Source of the DNA: Gonapodya prolifera JEL478
Taxonomy: Eukaryota > Monoblepharomycota > Monoblepharidomycetes > Monoblepharidales > Gonapodyaceae
Length of the DNA: 64,000 nucleotides
NCBI GenBank assembly: GCA_001574975.1
Contig: KQ965731.1
Location: 372,001 to 436,000, forward strand
Reading direction: 5' to 3'
In this document: positions 12,301 through 27,221 of the stretch, piece after piece
Layout: every line of letters begins with the position of its first letter
Numbering within the stretch: the stretch's first letter is position 1
The notes under the pieces: model-generated
The model's database searches: none
The model's input: the letters and a program-made list of their open reading frames with translations, nothing else
Told to the model about the DNA's origin: nothing
Translations under genes and position numbers: made by a program

Positions 12301-15300
12301 GCCTTGTGCTGACCTGGCCAAATCTTGATCTGATCATGTATCCTGTTTCATGAGCTCTTTCATCTATTGGTGTAAAATGAACTTGAATAATTCCAACATC
12401 ACCAGGTTTTAGAGTTCCACTTGGTGGCTCCAATGTGAACTCTTGGCGCTCTAACACTGGCATTCTTGACTTTCTTTTGGATCCTTTTGGTGATAAAGCA
12501 GAAGCATTTGCTGATGTTGCAAGCTCTGACTCCCATTCAAGTGTAGTTTTTGAAGTGTTGTACAGTTTAACCACTGTGGAGCGGCGTCGACCAACCTGAA
12601 CATCACTTCCAAAATCAATTTTTGTTGGTGAAATTGAGAATGTAGGACACACTACTACAGCTTGAATATTTATAGAAAGACTTGGTCCATTTTTGCCCAC
12701 AAAGATATGCATTTCACATTTTTGCGGCACATTAACATCTTCCTTTGAGCAGCTACCAGAAAATTCAACAAGTATTATCTTCTCTTCACCAGGATGCACA
12801 AGCATGGGGCCATTCTCTATTGCAAGGATTTTAAAGCATGACAGAACCTTCTGTGTGTTGAAGAACAGATAATTTTCACAGTCTCCAAAGACTTTCAGCG
12901 TGATTGCTTTAGTGCAGGTGCTGCCAAATGCTATCTCTCCAAAATCACAATTGTGTGAGCTTAGTAAAACATTTCCGATTAGCTCAGATGTAACGTGGTT
13001 CTCTTGCCTAAACTCCTGAAGTTTTGTTATCATTAGTAGGCGAAAGACTTCTTGCTTTGCCCTTTGTGTGAGCTCATGGAATGGTTTCTTCAATAAACTG
13101 GGGAAAGAGAAGTTTTCTTTTGACTGAAGTGCCATGAGCTGACTTGGATGTTGGATATAATTGCCAATTGTGTCAGGTTGGTGTCTTTCAAACCACTTCA
13201 CCCAGCTCAGTACTCTGTCATATTCCTGGCTTTCTGTAAGGGGTAAGTTGACTTCAACTCCAGTCCAGCATGCATATCCAACCACCTGAATCAGATCTTC
13301 TTCAAGGCAACTTGACACTCTCAGCATAAGCAATGTGTTAAGAGCTACTCCAGGAAGTTCTGGATGATATCTTAAGCTGATCCTCTCTCTACTACCAGGA
13401 ATGACTATTCCACTTTGTGGATTCACAGTAAATAACTTGTTATGTGACCAAGCATTCTGACACCATTGAAAGGAGAAAGAAAATGCAGTCTTGCCTGTGT
13501 TCATTAAAGACATTGTTTGCTCGCTTGATAGAAAGCATGCCACTCCTCCAAAGTTGATAAGCCTGCTGTCTAACTCATACTCAATGGCTGCAGTCTCTCC
13601 AGATAGATTAAGACAGTATGATGGTCCTCCTTCAACCTCACATAAAGCAACTAAGTCATAAGATTGAAAAGGCATTCCCAGAAACTTTACAAGGACTGTT
13701 TGTTCTTCATTTGGCATTAAAATTCCTTCATGCGGAATTATTTCAAAGGCTGGAGTAGCTAGGCCACAGTCAGTGTCCAGAATTGTCCAAAAATAGCACA
13801 CAGAAAGAGGACCAGGATTTCTTAAGTCCAGCTGTTTCACAACTGTTGTCCCATTTCCCACACAACCAAAATTTAATTCTTCAACAGAGAGCTCTAAATT
13901 AGGGAAGAGGATGCTATTAGAAATTTGGAATGTATCTTGTACCTATATAAACATTGTTATATATCAAAAAAAAAAAATAATTTGCAAGACATTCAACTGA
14001 CTGCATGCCCCACATATTTTATCTTCATTTCAACTACTTCATTGAACGATGCCCTATCAATTTTATATGAAGGGTCTAATTGCATCGATACTTCAATTGC
14101 TTCTCCAGTCTCTAACTGAAATGTGTCATCACTTAAAGTAAAAGGAAGAGCACAATCTAACATTGCCTCAACTGGCAAAGGACAAGTATTCTGGATACTC
14201 AAAATGTTTAATGTTCCCAAAGATGCCACTTCAGGTTTGATGATAGTTTCACTGAAAATATTCTGTGGTTGAACCTGCAGTGAGGGTACCACAAAATGTG
14301 CAGATACTGAAACATCTATTGTTGTTTTCTGACCAGAATCAGATGTTAACAAACATGTATGCTGTTCAGATGCTTCCAAAGGTTGCTCAGAATAACCTTT
14401 GATTATGACTTGCTGACTTCTTCCAGGTTTCAAAGAAAATCGTGGTGGAAATGCTTCAAATATTGACGTACTCTTCTTTGATATCTGCTGCGTTTCTTGC
14501 ACTGACCAAGATAGTAGTTGTGTTTGCCTCCCCTTATTGCAAATTGTGAATGATTCTGCACATATCTGGTTACAAAAGACATTTCCAAATGTGACATGAC
14601 TTAATTCAGAAGGAAAGGTTACAGTTGAGCCAATACCCTTTGCAGCCAGGTGAACCTCCTGAAAACCACTATTGGTAACTGAAATTCTAAGAATAGCTGT
14701 GAACTTAGAGATGTCATTCAGATTTGCTGTTAGCATGAGAACATGTTGTTGTTCTGGGCCAAGAATTCCACAGGCTGGTTCCACAGTAAATACTCCAACA
14801 TCTGGCACAATGGTGCACTGATATGGTGCATCAACAGGAGTTTCATTATAAATGCAAATTTGTTGCTCATGTGGGGAAAGGACAGAAATAACTCCCCAAT
14901 TCAGATCACTTGTAGATACTTTAATATAAGGGCCAATGCCAGTAAATGATATAAAGGCATCCTGCTGATGAGCTTCGCTGCCTGAAACAATTATAGGAAG
15001 AGAAATGGAATGTTGACCAAGTTTTTCAACAACTATGTGGCATATTATTTCTGTTCTTGCCACTGGGGATATTAATCCATCCATATTTGTAACCATTAGT
15101 TCAAATCTTTCAAATGAGTTTCCAAAGTTGCCAACTTTGTATGAAGCAGGCTGTTTATAATTATTAATCAAAGTAAGGCTGAAAGAGTATGTCTTTCCAA
15201 GAAAGCAGTCTCCTAGGTCAATGTTCTGGCATTCTAAAATCACCTGTAAAGTTAGCAAGCCAACTGGATTAATCCCATGCCACTAGCTGTCAGGAAATGA

Positions 15301-17617
15301 GAAAACACACATCTGGAATGACAACATCGGCAGTTAATGGCACTGAACATTTGCTCGTCATGCCCTCAACAGATAAATTCAGCTCTCCCTCAATAGTTCC
15401 TGGTGTTTTTGGATAGCAAGTTACTGAGATCTGCTGCGACTGTGCAGGTGGAATTACATGCTCAGTACGGTCAACAGAGAAGTGTACATTGGATGCGCTT
15501 GCTTCCAGCACCATGGGAATGCTACTTGTATTCTCAACAAGTATAAATTCTGTCTTGGGAAAACCACAAGCAATTTGCCCATAATCCATATTTGAGATGC
15601 TAAGCGAAAAGGAGGGACCAACTACAGTTCCCTGAATTTGAAGTCTCAGTTTGCCAGCCTCCCCCTAATGAACAAAATTTTAGATGATTTGCATAAACCA
15701 TATGCAAGGCTGGTGTATACCTCTATTTTCCAGTCAAATTGGTGATCAAATCCACCAAGTCTTCCTGGCTGAAGTGCTATGTCAATAACCTGCTGACCAC
15801 CAGGGTGCAATGATCCACGACTTGGGGAAAAAGTATACGAGAACCCTTGGTAAACACTTTCTGGTTCTGAAAACTCAAGAGGTATGTGGCCAATATTCTG
15901 AAGCACAACCTGTATGCAACATAAACCATTAGTATATCTATATGTGGATCCAATGAACTCTCCACTTAACTGACCTGATATGTTTGAAACGAGTTTATAA
16001 AAATGTTCTCCGTGTCCAATATATCATATGAGAATTTGCCCTTTGGGCCAACAGCAACACCTGAGAGAGTAAGAGCTATGCGATCTGCTTTCCCAAGAAC
16101 TTCCAAAAAGGTCTTAGCCTCCAAGAAACCTGGTTTCATTGGCTTAAACGTAATTATCACGTCTGTGCTTGTATCAGGCCATATAAGACCGTCAGAACGG
16201 TCAAGAGAATAGTTTTCATCACAAAATATCATGGATTCTTCATTCAATTGTCGCAGTTCATTCTGATGGAAGCGATTGCTGTAAAGCTGCACGGAAAGCC
16301 ACGACAAACAAAAATCCTACCTGATATCGCTCAAGAATTACAGATAATTCGTTTTGCTGGTATGAAACAACATGAGCGCATTCGTCACTACTGAGCCATT
16401 AATCTTACGGACCTCAATTTTTGTTTCGTTTGCTGAAGATTTAGCCAGTGCGGCATACGTCACTTCCATTCTCTCCAAAAGCGGAAGCTTTTTGGACCTT
16501 GCATGTTCACCCTCCTCCTCGCTGGTGGCATGTTTCTTCCACTGGAACTTCACCTTCACCATGCGCTTTTGATAAAAATGCCACCATGACGTCAAACTCC
16601 CAACGCGACTTACCGGAAAGCTACTCCTATTAAAAATCCTGACACTCGCGACCGAGCATAATCCGATGCAAGTGTCCTCCATTTGAATATGAGGACTGCC
16701 CAAGGTGACATCAAGGTCAACTGTGCTACCTATGACCTGAACAACAACTGTTTCCCCAGTGTCGTAGTTGATTTTCAATTCCGTGGTAAACGACCCGCCA
16801 TTCTGGATTGATTCCGTTAAATGACAGCAATGTCGTTCGTTAGAGATCGACTTGCCTTAGGTAGCAGCCTAATCGCGATATCTAGTTCGTGGTTTACTTC
16901 GAGAGTTCCTCTTTGTGGTTCAACTTGGAACGGCTCCTCGACCGATAGAGTAAATTTTGCGACAATATCGCCAATATTGCGAACCACGAGTCGCTTTTCC
17001 GTCAGCCTCTGCACTGGTGCATTCTCTATGTTTATAACGTCTGGAATGTCGAGAAACCCTTTCGAGCAGGGTTATGCAATCGGCGAGCAAGGAAGGACGT
17101 GGATCAGAAAATACCTCTCCGACCAACCCCAGTAATCGGGACCACAAACTTCTCGCGGTCTGTGGCGAAAATCATTTCTCCTGTGTAATCGCGAGGTTCC
17201 TCCGGCGTGAACCGTAACGTGAACGGTACGCTATTCCCGGGTGCCACTCGCCGCGGTCTGACGGAATCGCTTTCAACCTCAAAACAATTGCTCTCAATGG
17301 GTTCGAGACGGATACTTCGGGCGATCTGTGCGAAGGAGTATTGGCGAGTTGAAATTGATGGATTTGGGTTGGTGACTTACTTTATCGTTATTTCGCAGAC
17401 ATATTGTGATTTCGTAACTATGAAAAGGTTGAAAATGCTGAAGTATAACTTCGGGTGGAATCGCTTGAAAGAGTGGTACGTCCAAATCGGGTTGGGCTTT
17501 GGAATCTGTGTGGTCTGCGAGCTGGCGAATCTCAGAGACATGATTGGACAGGCAAGCCCGAGCAAGCCGTGACGCCATGGGCAAGGCCATGGTTCGATAG
17601 TGTTCTGAGGGGCGCAT
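3324..17617 (-). CDS. HYDIN: HYDIN, flagellar central-apparatus protein
   Basis: Very large multi-exon gene, about 4,400 codons. It encodes tandem ASH/MSP-type immunoglobulin-like domains, recognisable from recurring 'FG.v..g......v.l.N' and 'P..G.v.P......v.F.P' patterns. HYDIN is a structural protein of the C2b projection of the axonemal central pair, so its presence implies a motile flagellum. The N-terminus aligns with animal HYDIN (an LRNNDK stretch in exon 1, then FTPEEPRDYTGE in exon 2). An adenylate-kinase-like P-loop insertion typical of HYDIN is present (GPPFAGKST at about 11.84-11.89 kb), followed by a lysine-rich linker. The largest uninterrupted frame runs 13861-6632. Exons visible at the 5' end are 17617-17381, 17325-17116, 17058-16856 and 16802-16614; the third appears to use a GC-AG intron. 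The start is the first in-frame ATG; 17590 is an alternative. The C-terminus ends at 3324. Most of the gene is AT-rich, but the first 1.5 kb is not. Confidence 0.95.
11838..11895 (-). other. HYDIN: P-loop of the HYDIN adenylate-kinase-like domain
   Basis: Encodes IIVHGPPFAGKSTLART, a Walker A motif (GxPxxGKST) inside the ASH-repeat array. HYDIN orthologues carry an adenylate-kinase-like insertion at this place. The lysine and serine/threonine are intact, so nucleotide binding is plausible; catalysis is not shown by sequence. Confidence 0.85.
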
Positions 17618-17690
17618 GTCGTGGTAGCGCCCAAAGATGATACACAATACAATTTGGTTTTCTTTACTATCAATGCAATTTATATACAGA

Positions 17691-20847
<3,157 letters not shown>

Positions 20848-20937
20848 TGCTGGGAATCAAAGGTTTTTATGATGTTTGGAAAGTAGAGTGTGCTTCGCAA
20901 CGCCCAGGCCTCCTGTGCCAACAAGTCTGGTATTTAT
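20848..20937. promoter_or_regulatory. Short divergent intergenic region MCM5/STB6-like
   Basis: Only about 90 bp separate the MCM5 ATG (minus) from the proposed ATG of the STB6-like gene (plus). Any promoter elements must be shared or lie within the 5' exons or introns. No specific factor site is recognised. Confidence 0.35.
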
Positions 20938-23900
20938 ATGGTTCGCTTGTTGCTCGTAGAGCGAGCTCTATTTTGCGATTTCGCTCACCGCGTATCCAAC
21001 GTACATTCATCACCTATCACGATCGCGTCTGATTTTGTAGAAGTGGAAGGATTTCAGGCATTTGTGGTGTCTGAGTGGTATGCAGTCCTAGAAGCACATT
21101 CGCATCGCCCCGCCATCACCAACTGAATGATTTTATCTCTTTAATCGTGGGTCATGAAGGGTTTACGTGAGGGGAAGGAAATACAAGACGATAACCGTCT
21201 TTACCGGCAATCCCAACGACAAGGTTCGTGGTCATGATTTCTTTCTCGAACTTAATCTCCATGTGACAACGCGGTCATTCCCAGATCAAAGCTTGCATTT
21301 TAGACTTCACAAGAGATGATTCGAGCACATACGGGCCGGAACTTCATGGACTGTTCACACAATTGGAGAAGGATAACACCAAACCCAAAGTGGCGAGTAA
21401 ACGGCGAGCATATTCAAAGCGGGAAGCTCTTTTTAGTAATGGGACTTGCCTCCAAAAACAAACCCACGTGGCACCCTTTCTCAAACAGACAAAGCATGGC
21501 ATCATAATGATCACGGACTTGTCCTCCTTGCCTGCATCACTGTCGACAATGCAACTTCCAGATGGCGATTTTGATGACCAATGGGGAAACATTCGCCTTG
21601 CGTTGAATCTGCGTCGACTTGGTTGCACCGGTCGAATCAACCTTACATTGACGAAGGGGCCGACGTGGGTCCTCTCACTGTGAAAGTAATTTTGCTGCTG
21701 AATTCACTTTCAATTGCATGCTGTCTCGTTCAGAGATGCCTCCAGGGAGCGATTTTACAACCTTTTTCTCGTCCATGATTCGTGAGTGCTTTCAATGCAA
21801 CTCAGTTTTCTTTGGTTATCATTCGATCCTGCTTCAGTGTCCCTTTTGAGACTGCCGTTGTCGAACTGGCGCTACTCATCCAGAAGTCATTGTATTTTTT
21901 TGGTTTACTGGAGAGACAGTATCTTGATGGTCTGCTATGTGATAATACTGTTCGCGCCTTGCAAACCTTTTCCGAGAAGTTTGGAGCTCCGACTGTTCAG
22001 GTGAACTGCGGTAGAATGATTTCATTGGCGCACTCTGACCAATGACCGTGGTGACTAGATTGAGGGAATTGATAGGAACGTAGTGGCTGCACTACTCAGT
22101 AAAGTTGCTAGTTTGCGTTACAAACTGGCCAACATTGGACTAAAGGATGTGAGTGAACAACTTCGTAGTATCCTCTTGTTAGCTTTTGTGATGATACCGG
22201 ACGACTTCAAAGGTCCCAAAAGATCCTTTTGTCTCGATAGACGCATTTCTCACTGCAGTGAAGAGCTTTCAGCAGACTTCTTTTGTACGTGTTGTATCGG
22301 TTTGGCGGCAGCACATCTGACACGCAATGTTCCACGCAGAGGGACGTCGATTCACAGACATCTGCCACTGCAGTTTTAGACACTCAAACAGTTCAGCGGA
22401 TCGAAAGAGTTTACGCTTCCCGTGCAGCGATGCCCAAAAAGATGGATGACAAGGTTCGAGCATTGAAAAGCAGAGTAGAAGAAGTGGCAGGTGAGTTGAC
22501 TCTTATAATGGGGTTTATGGATTCACACAGCTTATGAAGCGTCCATCGTGAGGTGTTGGAAATCACATCCCCTCTTCTGCTGCTGTTGATGCTGAAACGC
22601 AGCACATTGAGGTTCTCCGTCAAAACGCGCACATCGACAGTCTGAAATATTTGTTTCAAGGCGCTCGAGTTTCTCGAAGAGGGGTAGGAATAGTAGGAGA
22701 ACCCGGAGGGGAGCAAATCACAAATGCTGCTGCAACCGCTTCGGGTGGACGAATTTTTTTTGGCAAAGAGAGATCCACGAAGATCGTCCCTGTGCCCACG
22801 TCTGGGTTTATCAAGAACATTAGAGGTGTAGCAGGGTGGGTTTACAATGTGTCTGACCTTCCGTCTCGTGGGGTGAATGCTTTCCGTTTAGCACCATCAC
22901 AAAGATGTCCGGGGCAGATGAGCGTCGTCGCCCATTCAACAGGCGTGTTGATGTGGATGCAGCCGACGCCACCCAAACTGATCCAGAAGAGAAGTGCGTC
23001 TATGTCGAATACAAATTGCTCACGACCGAATGAGCGAAATTCCTTTGATATCTGCAGCATCGAAAGCTTCCCAGAGGAGGACCAGTATGCTGACGGAGCT
23101 AACACCGAGCTGAGTGACGACGGTATGCTTCAATGGCACACATTATTATTCCTTGTTCAAGTCTACCATCTTGCTTATAGGTCATCTTGACGATTCCGAT
23201 TTGAATCCCGTCGAAGAAGAATATCGATACATTACGCCTTTGATCATTCCTGAGCAACCTGGCAACAACCCACAAGTCTCGCAGCAGCATGACAAACCAC
23301 GGTCTCCGAACAGTGTAACCTCAGACGACAATAACGACTTTCCGGTGTTGCGTGGACGACAACGGGGAAGATCTCTTCCGCCGACGTGGAAGTCGCTTGC
23401 CTCACCTGTGCCTTTGGATTTGCGTTCCAAATCTGCAGATGTGATGGATGGGATTGCTTCAGGAGGGAGGTCAGTGTTTTAGTTGCGGCCCCGTTGGCCT
23501 CGACCTCATGTTGATTTACATTTACAGAGAAGGTACCACAACTGAGATGGATTTCGAGACGTATGAACTTTTCGATGGGCTGACGCGCGAGACCCCTGAA
23601 ATAGTCAATGCGATGAACTCGGTCGAGGTATGCTCCCCAACTTGGTCGGGGATAACGTCATGCTGAAACTCGATCCAACGCAGAATATCGCAAGTGCGAT
23701 CGATAAGACTTTGTCGTCGATTGAGGAAGGTTACCTTTTACGAAGGGAGGCCCTTAATGTAGGCTCTAGGCCTGTCCGACCTACGTTGCGCGTGTGGTGA
23801 TTGTGATTCTTGCGTTTCAGGAATTGACGTTACAAATTGGCGATATATTCGACGCCCAGAAATCCACCATGGGACTGGTAGACTCGCTTGAGAATCAGAA

Positions 23901-24073
23901 CTTGAAGTTAGGATACGAAGCGTCAGTGCTGGAAGATAAAGGCAAGCGCACGGTCCTGAACGTTGTCTTGGAAGAGCAAAAATTCATTTATTTTCTTTTG
24001 GTGGACTCCAGTTAAAGAACTTCAAGAAGTCATGCAAAATTTCATTTCCCGTCTACGGGCACTAGTACTTTAG
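20938..24073 (+). CDS. STB6-like fungal protein with peptidoglycan-binding-like fold
   Basis: Multi-exon gene resembling the fungal STB6/STB2 family (Sin3-binding proteins of yeast; role poorly defined). The family's conserved blocks occur in order: VEGFQAFVVSEW (about 21.05 kb), TVFTGNPNDKV (21.2 kb), ITDLSSLPASLSTM then LPDGDFDDQWGNIRL and LRRLGCTGR (21.5-21.64 kb), then LALLIQKSLYFFGL with DGLLCDNTVRAL (21.87-21.97 kb), VAALLSKVASLRYKL (22.08 kb) and a second helical segment DPFVSIDAFLTAVKSFQ (22.2 kb). The last resemble the aLxxLGf..dG..g..T..A...F pattern of peptidoglycan-binding-like repeats. Downstream is an acidic, low-complexity stretch and a C-terminal coiled coil ending ELQEVMQNFISRLRALVL. 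One intron near 23941-24012 may be GC-AG. Start and several introns are uncertain. It overlaps the LIMR stop by about 12 bp. Confidence 0.6.
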
Positions 24074-27000
24074 TCGTTGCAGAGAGTACTCCCTACAGTT
24101 TGAGCGAGTGTTGGTGAGCTGCATTTGGTCACATACTGACGTTGAACATACCTGTATTGCGGTCGATCTATTGGAGAAAAAGATGTGAGAGACAGTGGAG
24201 ATGATCGCTTTCGTTTGAACAAACCCACATATCATGTAAAATATTGTAAGAAGAGCAAATCCAAGTAGGATGAAGACGAACGCTTTGAAGACGTATCCTA
24301 GTCCTATGAGATTTTGAATTTTGCTGCCAAACAGAACTTGGGTACCACAAGAAACACGTCAGTTATGACAACATTGTGGAGCTGAATCGGCTGTGTTCAA
24401 GTACCCACTCGACGTGCTAGTGTATCTGGCATACTAAAGTTTACGGCGGTTAATAGGCTTTGAGATCGCAGCGACGGCGAACAACTGTGAAGTGACGTAC
24501 CTCCGCAAACGATATTGTGCAGAACTGCGTCACGCTTAGCGAGCACAGCAGGACGATCCCAACGTTGAAGATCATGGAGCTCATCATTGTTTCGCCGACT
24601 TTCATTTCGTGTATGGGGATGAAAATAATTCTCATCCCCAGTTTCAGAACGCCCTACGAGGTGGGTGCGATGGGGTACGCGAGCTTGAATTCTTTCTTTC
24701 TTTCCAGTGGAGGAAACGAGGCAACCACGACGACATTACTTTAAGCACGCAGCCGAGCAGCCAAAAGCTCCAGAGCGCGTAGAAGGCGATTCCGACAAAG
24801 GGCACGACGGAGATGGACTTGAAGAAGTTGTTGAGGAACAGGTCTGGCGGGTAGACCCCGATCTGCATGGGCACGTCGTAGATGCAGATGTGGATAATCC
24901 ACATGATGGATACGATTCCACTGGCGGCGTGGCGTGGCGTGCGTGCATGCGTGTGTTTGTGCGTGAAAGTGGGTGGAGGGTGAGTGTTCGGACGGTGCCG
25001 TTCTTGCAGGTGATCGACAACGGCGAAGAACAACAGTGCGAAAACACGCACCCAATAACCCCGACAACGAGCAGAACGAGTTGCAGTAGGGCGTTCCCGC
25101 CTTGCATCTTGTACGACTCGTTCATTCGCAGGTAGTGATGCTCGAGGACCAGCACGTCCTGCCATTCGGGGTGGTTGAGGTGGACGTGTCAGCCACTCCT
25201 GGCACGCGAGGCACGTGCACGCGCTCTGTGCAATCCGCACAGGATCCGTCCCGTTACCTTTCGAAACCTGTCCTGCCGTCTGCGCAGATCCCTCTGGCGG
25301 CGTCGACTTCCGTTGCCGCGGGAGTACTCGCGCTGTTCCTCTTGCATCTGCTTGCTGGCTTCGAGCATCATGGCGGCCTTCTCGCCGATTACTTTCTTCC
25401 GCTGGTTGTATCTGGGGGTGGGGGTGATGGGAGGCAGGAGTCATGAGCGGGAGAAGGAGTCAGGTCGATGTGCAAAGTAAGAGGGAAGGGAGAGTTAAGG
25501 TACGTCAGGCTCGGACTCAAACTCGCACTCAAAAGGCAGGCGAGCATCGGCCTTTGTCCCCTCCCCCCCCTCCCCCGCCGGTCGTGGGCAGGTTCGCAGA
25601 CTGCGACGCCGAACTCACTCGCTCGTCTTAATAGGCTTGGGCCTATACTTGTAGTCGAGGATCAAGTCCCAGGGCAGGGCGACGAGACCGACGCCGCCAA
25701 AGACCGAGAAGAGAATCCAGCCGAGGAATGACGTCAGCGCGATTGCGTAGACTAGGACCGAGACGGTCACTTTTTCGGTCACGGTCGCGCTGGAGCACTG
25801 GATGGAATGAATGGAGGTAAGTCGGAGTGCAAGTGTGGGGATTTAGGTCGACACATGGACGGATGACCATGTCACCCCTTCCCTCCTCCGCCTCTTGATT
25901 GGTATGTTTCCCCCACTTCTCCTCTTGATTGGCTTGTCTCCACCACTCCTCCTCTTGATTGACTTNCCCAAACCGTAAACTCACAACCGGATCACCGTTC
26001 CCCCCGCAGAAATCCAGTCTCGTCAGCCCAGCAAGGGACGTGTCCGTGACGACCAGTTGGCCCTTGAGGGCCGTTGTGGTGATTTCGGCCGACCCGATGA
26101 ACCACCACAGGACTCCGACGAGCGCGCCGGCAAAGATGAGCGTGGGGACCATCCATTTGAGCGCGTATGCGACTTGGGAAGAGACTTTTCTGGTGTGGTG
26201 TGTGGGGGGAGGAGACAAGGAGACGGGGAGACGGGGAGGAGATGTGTGTTAGGCGCTTTTCTCTACATCCGAAACCACGTGCACTTCTCTGATCAGTCAT
26301 TTGATATACGCTCCGTGTAGGTACCCGCCACCGACAGACGCATCGGTCAGTGATTCGGACGTAGGCGTCGTCCTCGCTCCGCGTAGGTATCCGCCACTGA
26401 CAGACACATCGGTCAGTGATTCGCATATGGGCCTCGTCCCCGCTCCACGAATGAACTCGATATGTGCTCCGCGTAGGATCAGTCCCTCCGCTCGTGACTC
26501 GGTCATTGCTTCTCCCATAGGCGTCATCTTTGCTCCGTGTACGGACTCCATATGTGCTCCGCGTAGGATCAGTCCCCTCCCCTCCATGGCTCGGCCAGTG
26601 CTTGGCATTTCGAAGCACTTAGGCCTCGGAGTCCTCGTTCTGATCAAGCGGCTCGTTCCTCCGGCCATGCACATGCAGCCTCTGTCGCTGGACTGACCTC
26701 TTTTCATCCTCCTCATCGGAATCGTCTGCGCCCTCGTAGTAGAATATGGTGAATGGCACGATAACAATCGTGATGACGACGGTTGCGATGAAGAAAGCGA
26801 GATTGATCTGAGTCATTGGAATCCCACCGCTGGCGGAGACAAGGCCGCCCTGGTTTGCGACATCGAGCGGGAGCAGGAATATGTTGTACGCCGCGAGGGA
26901 GAGTCCGACGACCTAGGCGAGTGCGAGGGCGGGTCAGCAATCAGGATCAGGGGAAAGCAGAACAGAGCGGGGAGTGGAGTGGAGGGGTGGGCAGTGCGAG

Positions 27001-27137
27001 CGTACCACGACGATCTTTGGCAGCCACGCGACCCACTTGTCGTCGGGGTGCTGGAAGTACACGAGGAAGTAGACTGACGCGAGGATGATGAGGATTGCAA
27101 ACACAACGGACGTGATGATCAGCCCGACGTCCGCCAT
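24062..27137 (-). CDS. LIMR/LMBR1-family multi-pass membrane protein
   Basis: Multi-exon gene for a polytopic membrane protein of the LMBR1/LIMR family, as found in Dictyostelium and other protists. The first exon encodes a hydrophobic helix and FLVYFQHPDDKWVAWLPKI, then LLPLDVANQGG, then a helix ending PFTIFYYEGADDSDEED. Later exons encode LFSVFGGVGLVALPWDLI, IMWIIHICIYDVP and the MKVGETMMSSMIFNVGIVLL segment, then a last helix near 24.25 kb. These match the family in order. Intron 26190-26697 is filled by a repeat shared with two other genes, and intron 25798-25984 has a 30-bp tandem repeat. The ATG at 27137 gives the conserved N-terminus. The 3' end reads through to 24062 unless a further small intron is removed. 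Function of the family is not firmly known; vertebrate LMBD1 is linked to lysosomal cobalamin export. Confidence 0.8.
25880..25966 (-). repeat. 30-bp tandem repeat in LIMR intron
   Basis: Three copies of a 30-bp unit, anchored by CTTGATT at 25894, 25924 and 25954, so the period is exactly 30. On the sense strand the core reads CAATCAAGAGGAGGAGTGG. The repeat fills most of the 187-bp intron 25798-25984. An ambiguous base lies at 25966. Confidence 0.85.
26190..26697 (-). repeat. LIMR intron filled by introner-like repeat family, copy A
   Basis: Intron of 508 bp with donor GTCAGT and acceptor CACACCAG; splicing joins ...DEEDEK-R to KVSSQVAYALKW in frame. The sense strand holds a degenerate tandem array of roughly 65-bp units with CACTGACCGATG, GTGGCGG, TACCTACGCGGAGCG and GACGCCTA blocks; the last two units are nearly identical. 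The same blocks (CTGACCGA, GGAGCG, GAGGCCTAAG) occur in the introns at 27581-27959 and 38773-39027. A GAAAAG direct repeat (26700-26705 and 26185-26190) brackets the intron. The part near the acceptor is a plain pyrimidine-rich tract. Confidence 0.8.
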
Positions 27138-27221
27138 CGGTGCGCGCGGTCGTGTGTCTCCTGCGGCCGGTTGAGGTGATGCTTTGGTCGATACCCCCAA
27201 CAGAAACAGAGCAGCCAATCG
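27138..27221. promoter_or_regulatory. Divergent intergenic region LIMR/RRF
   Basis: The start codons of the LIMR gene (minus) and the mitochondrial RRF gene (plus) are 84 bp apart, so the two probably share a bidirectional promoter. No TATA box or named site is evident. Confidence 0.4.

Noticed and set aside
24644-25444. 266-codon minus-strand open frame
   Set aside because: It overlaps LIMR exons; only the segment with IMWIIHICIYDVP belongs to the real exon. The rest is intron or out-of-frame GC-rich sequence.
25992-26618. 208-codon frame in the LIMR repeat intron
   Set aside because: The repetitive peptide (RSTYGVRT..., RITDRCVCQWR...) follows the ~65-bp tandem units; it is a by-product of the repeat, and splicing removes it.
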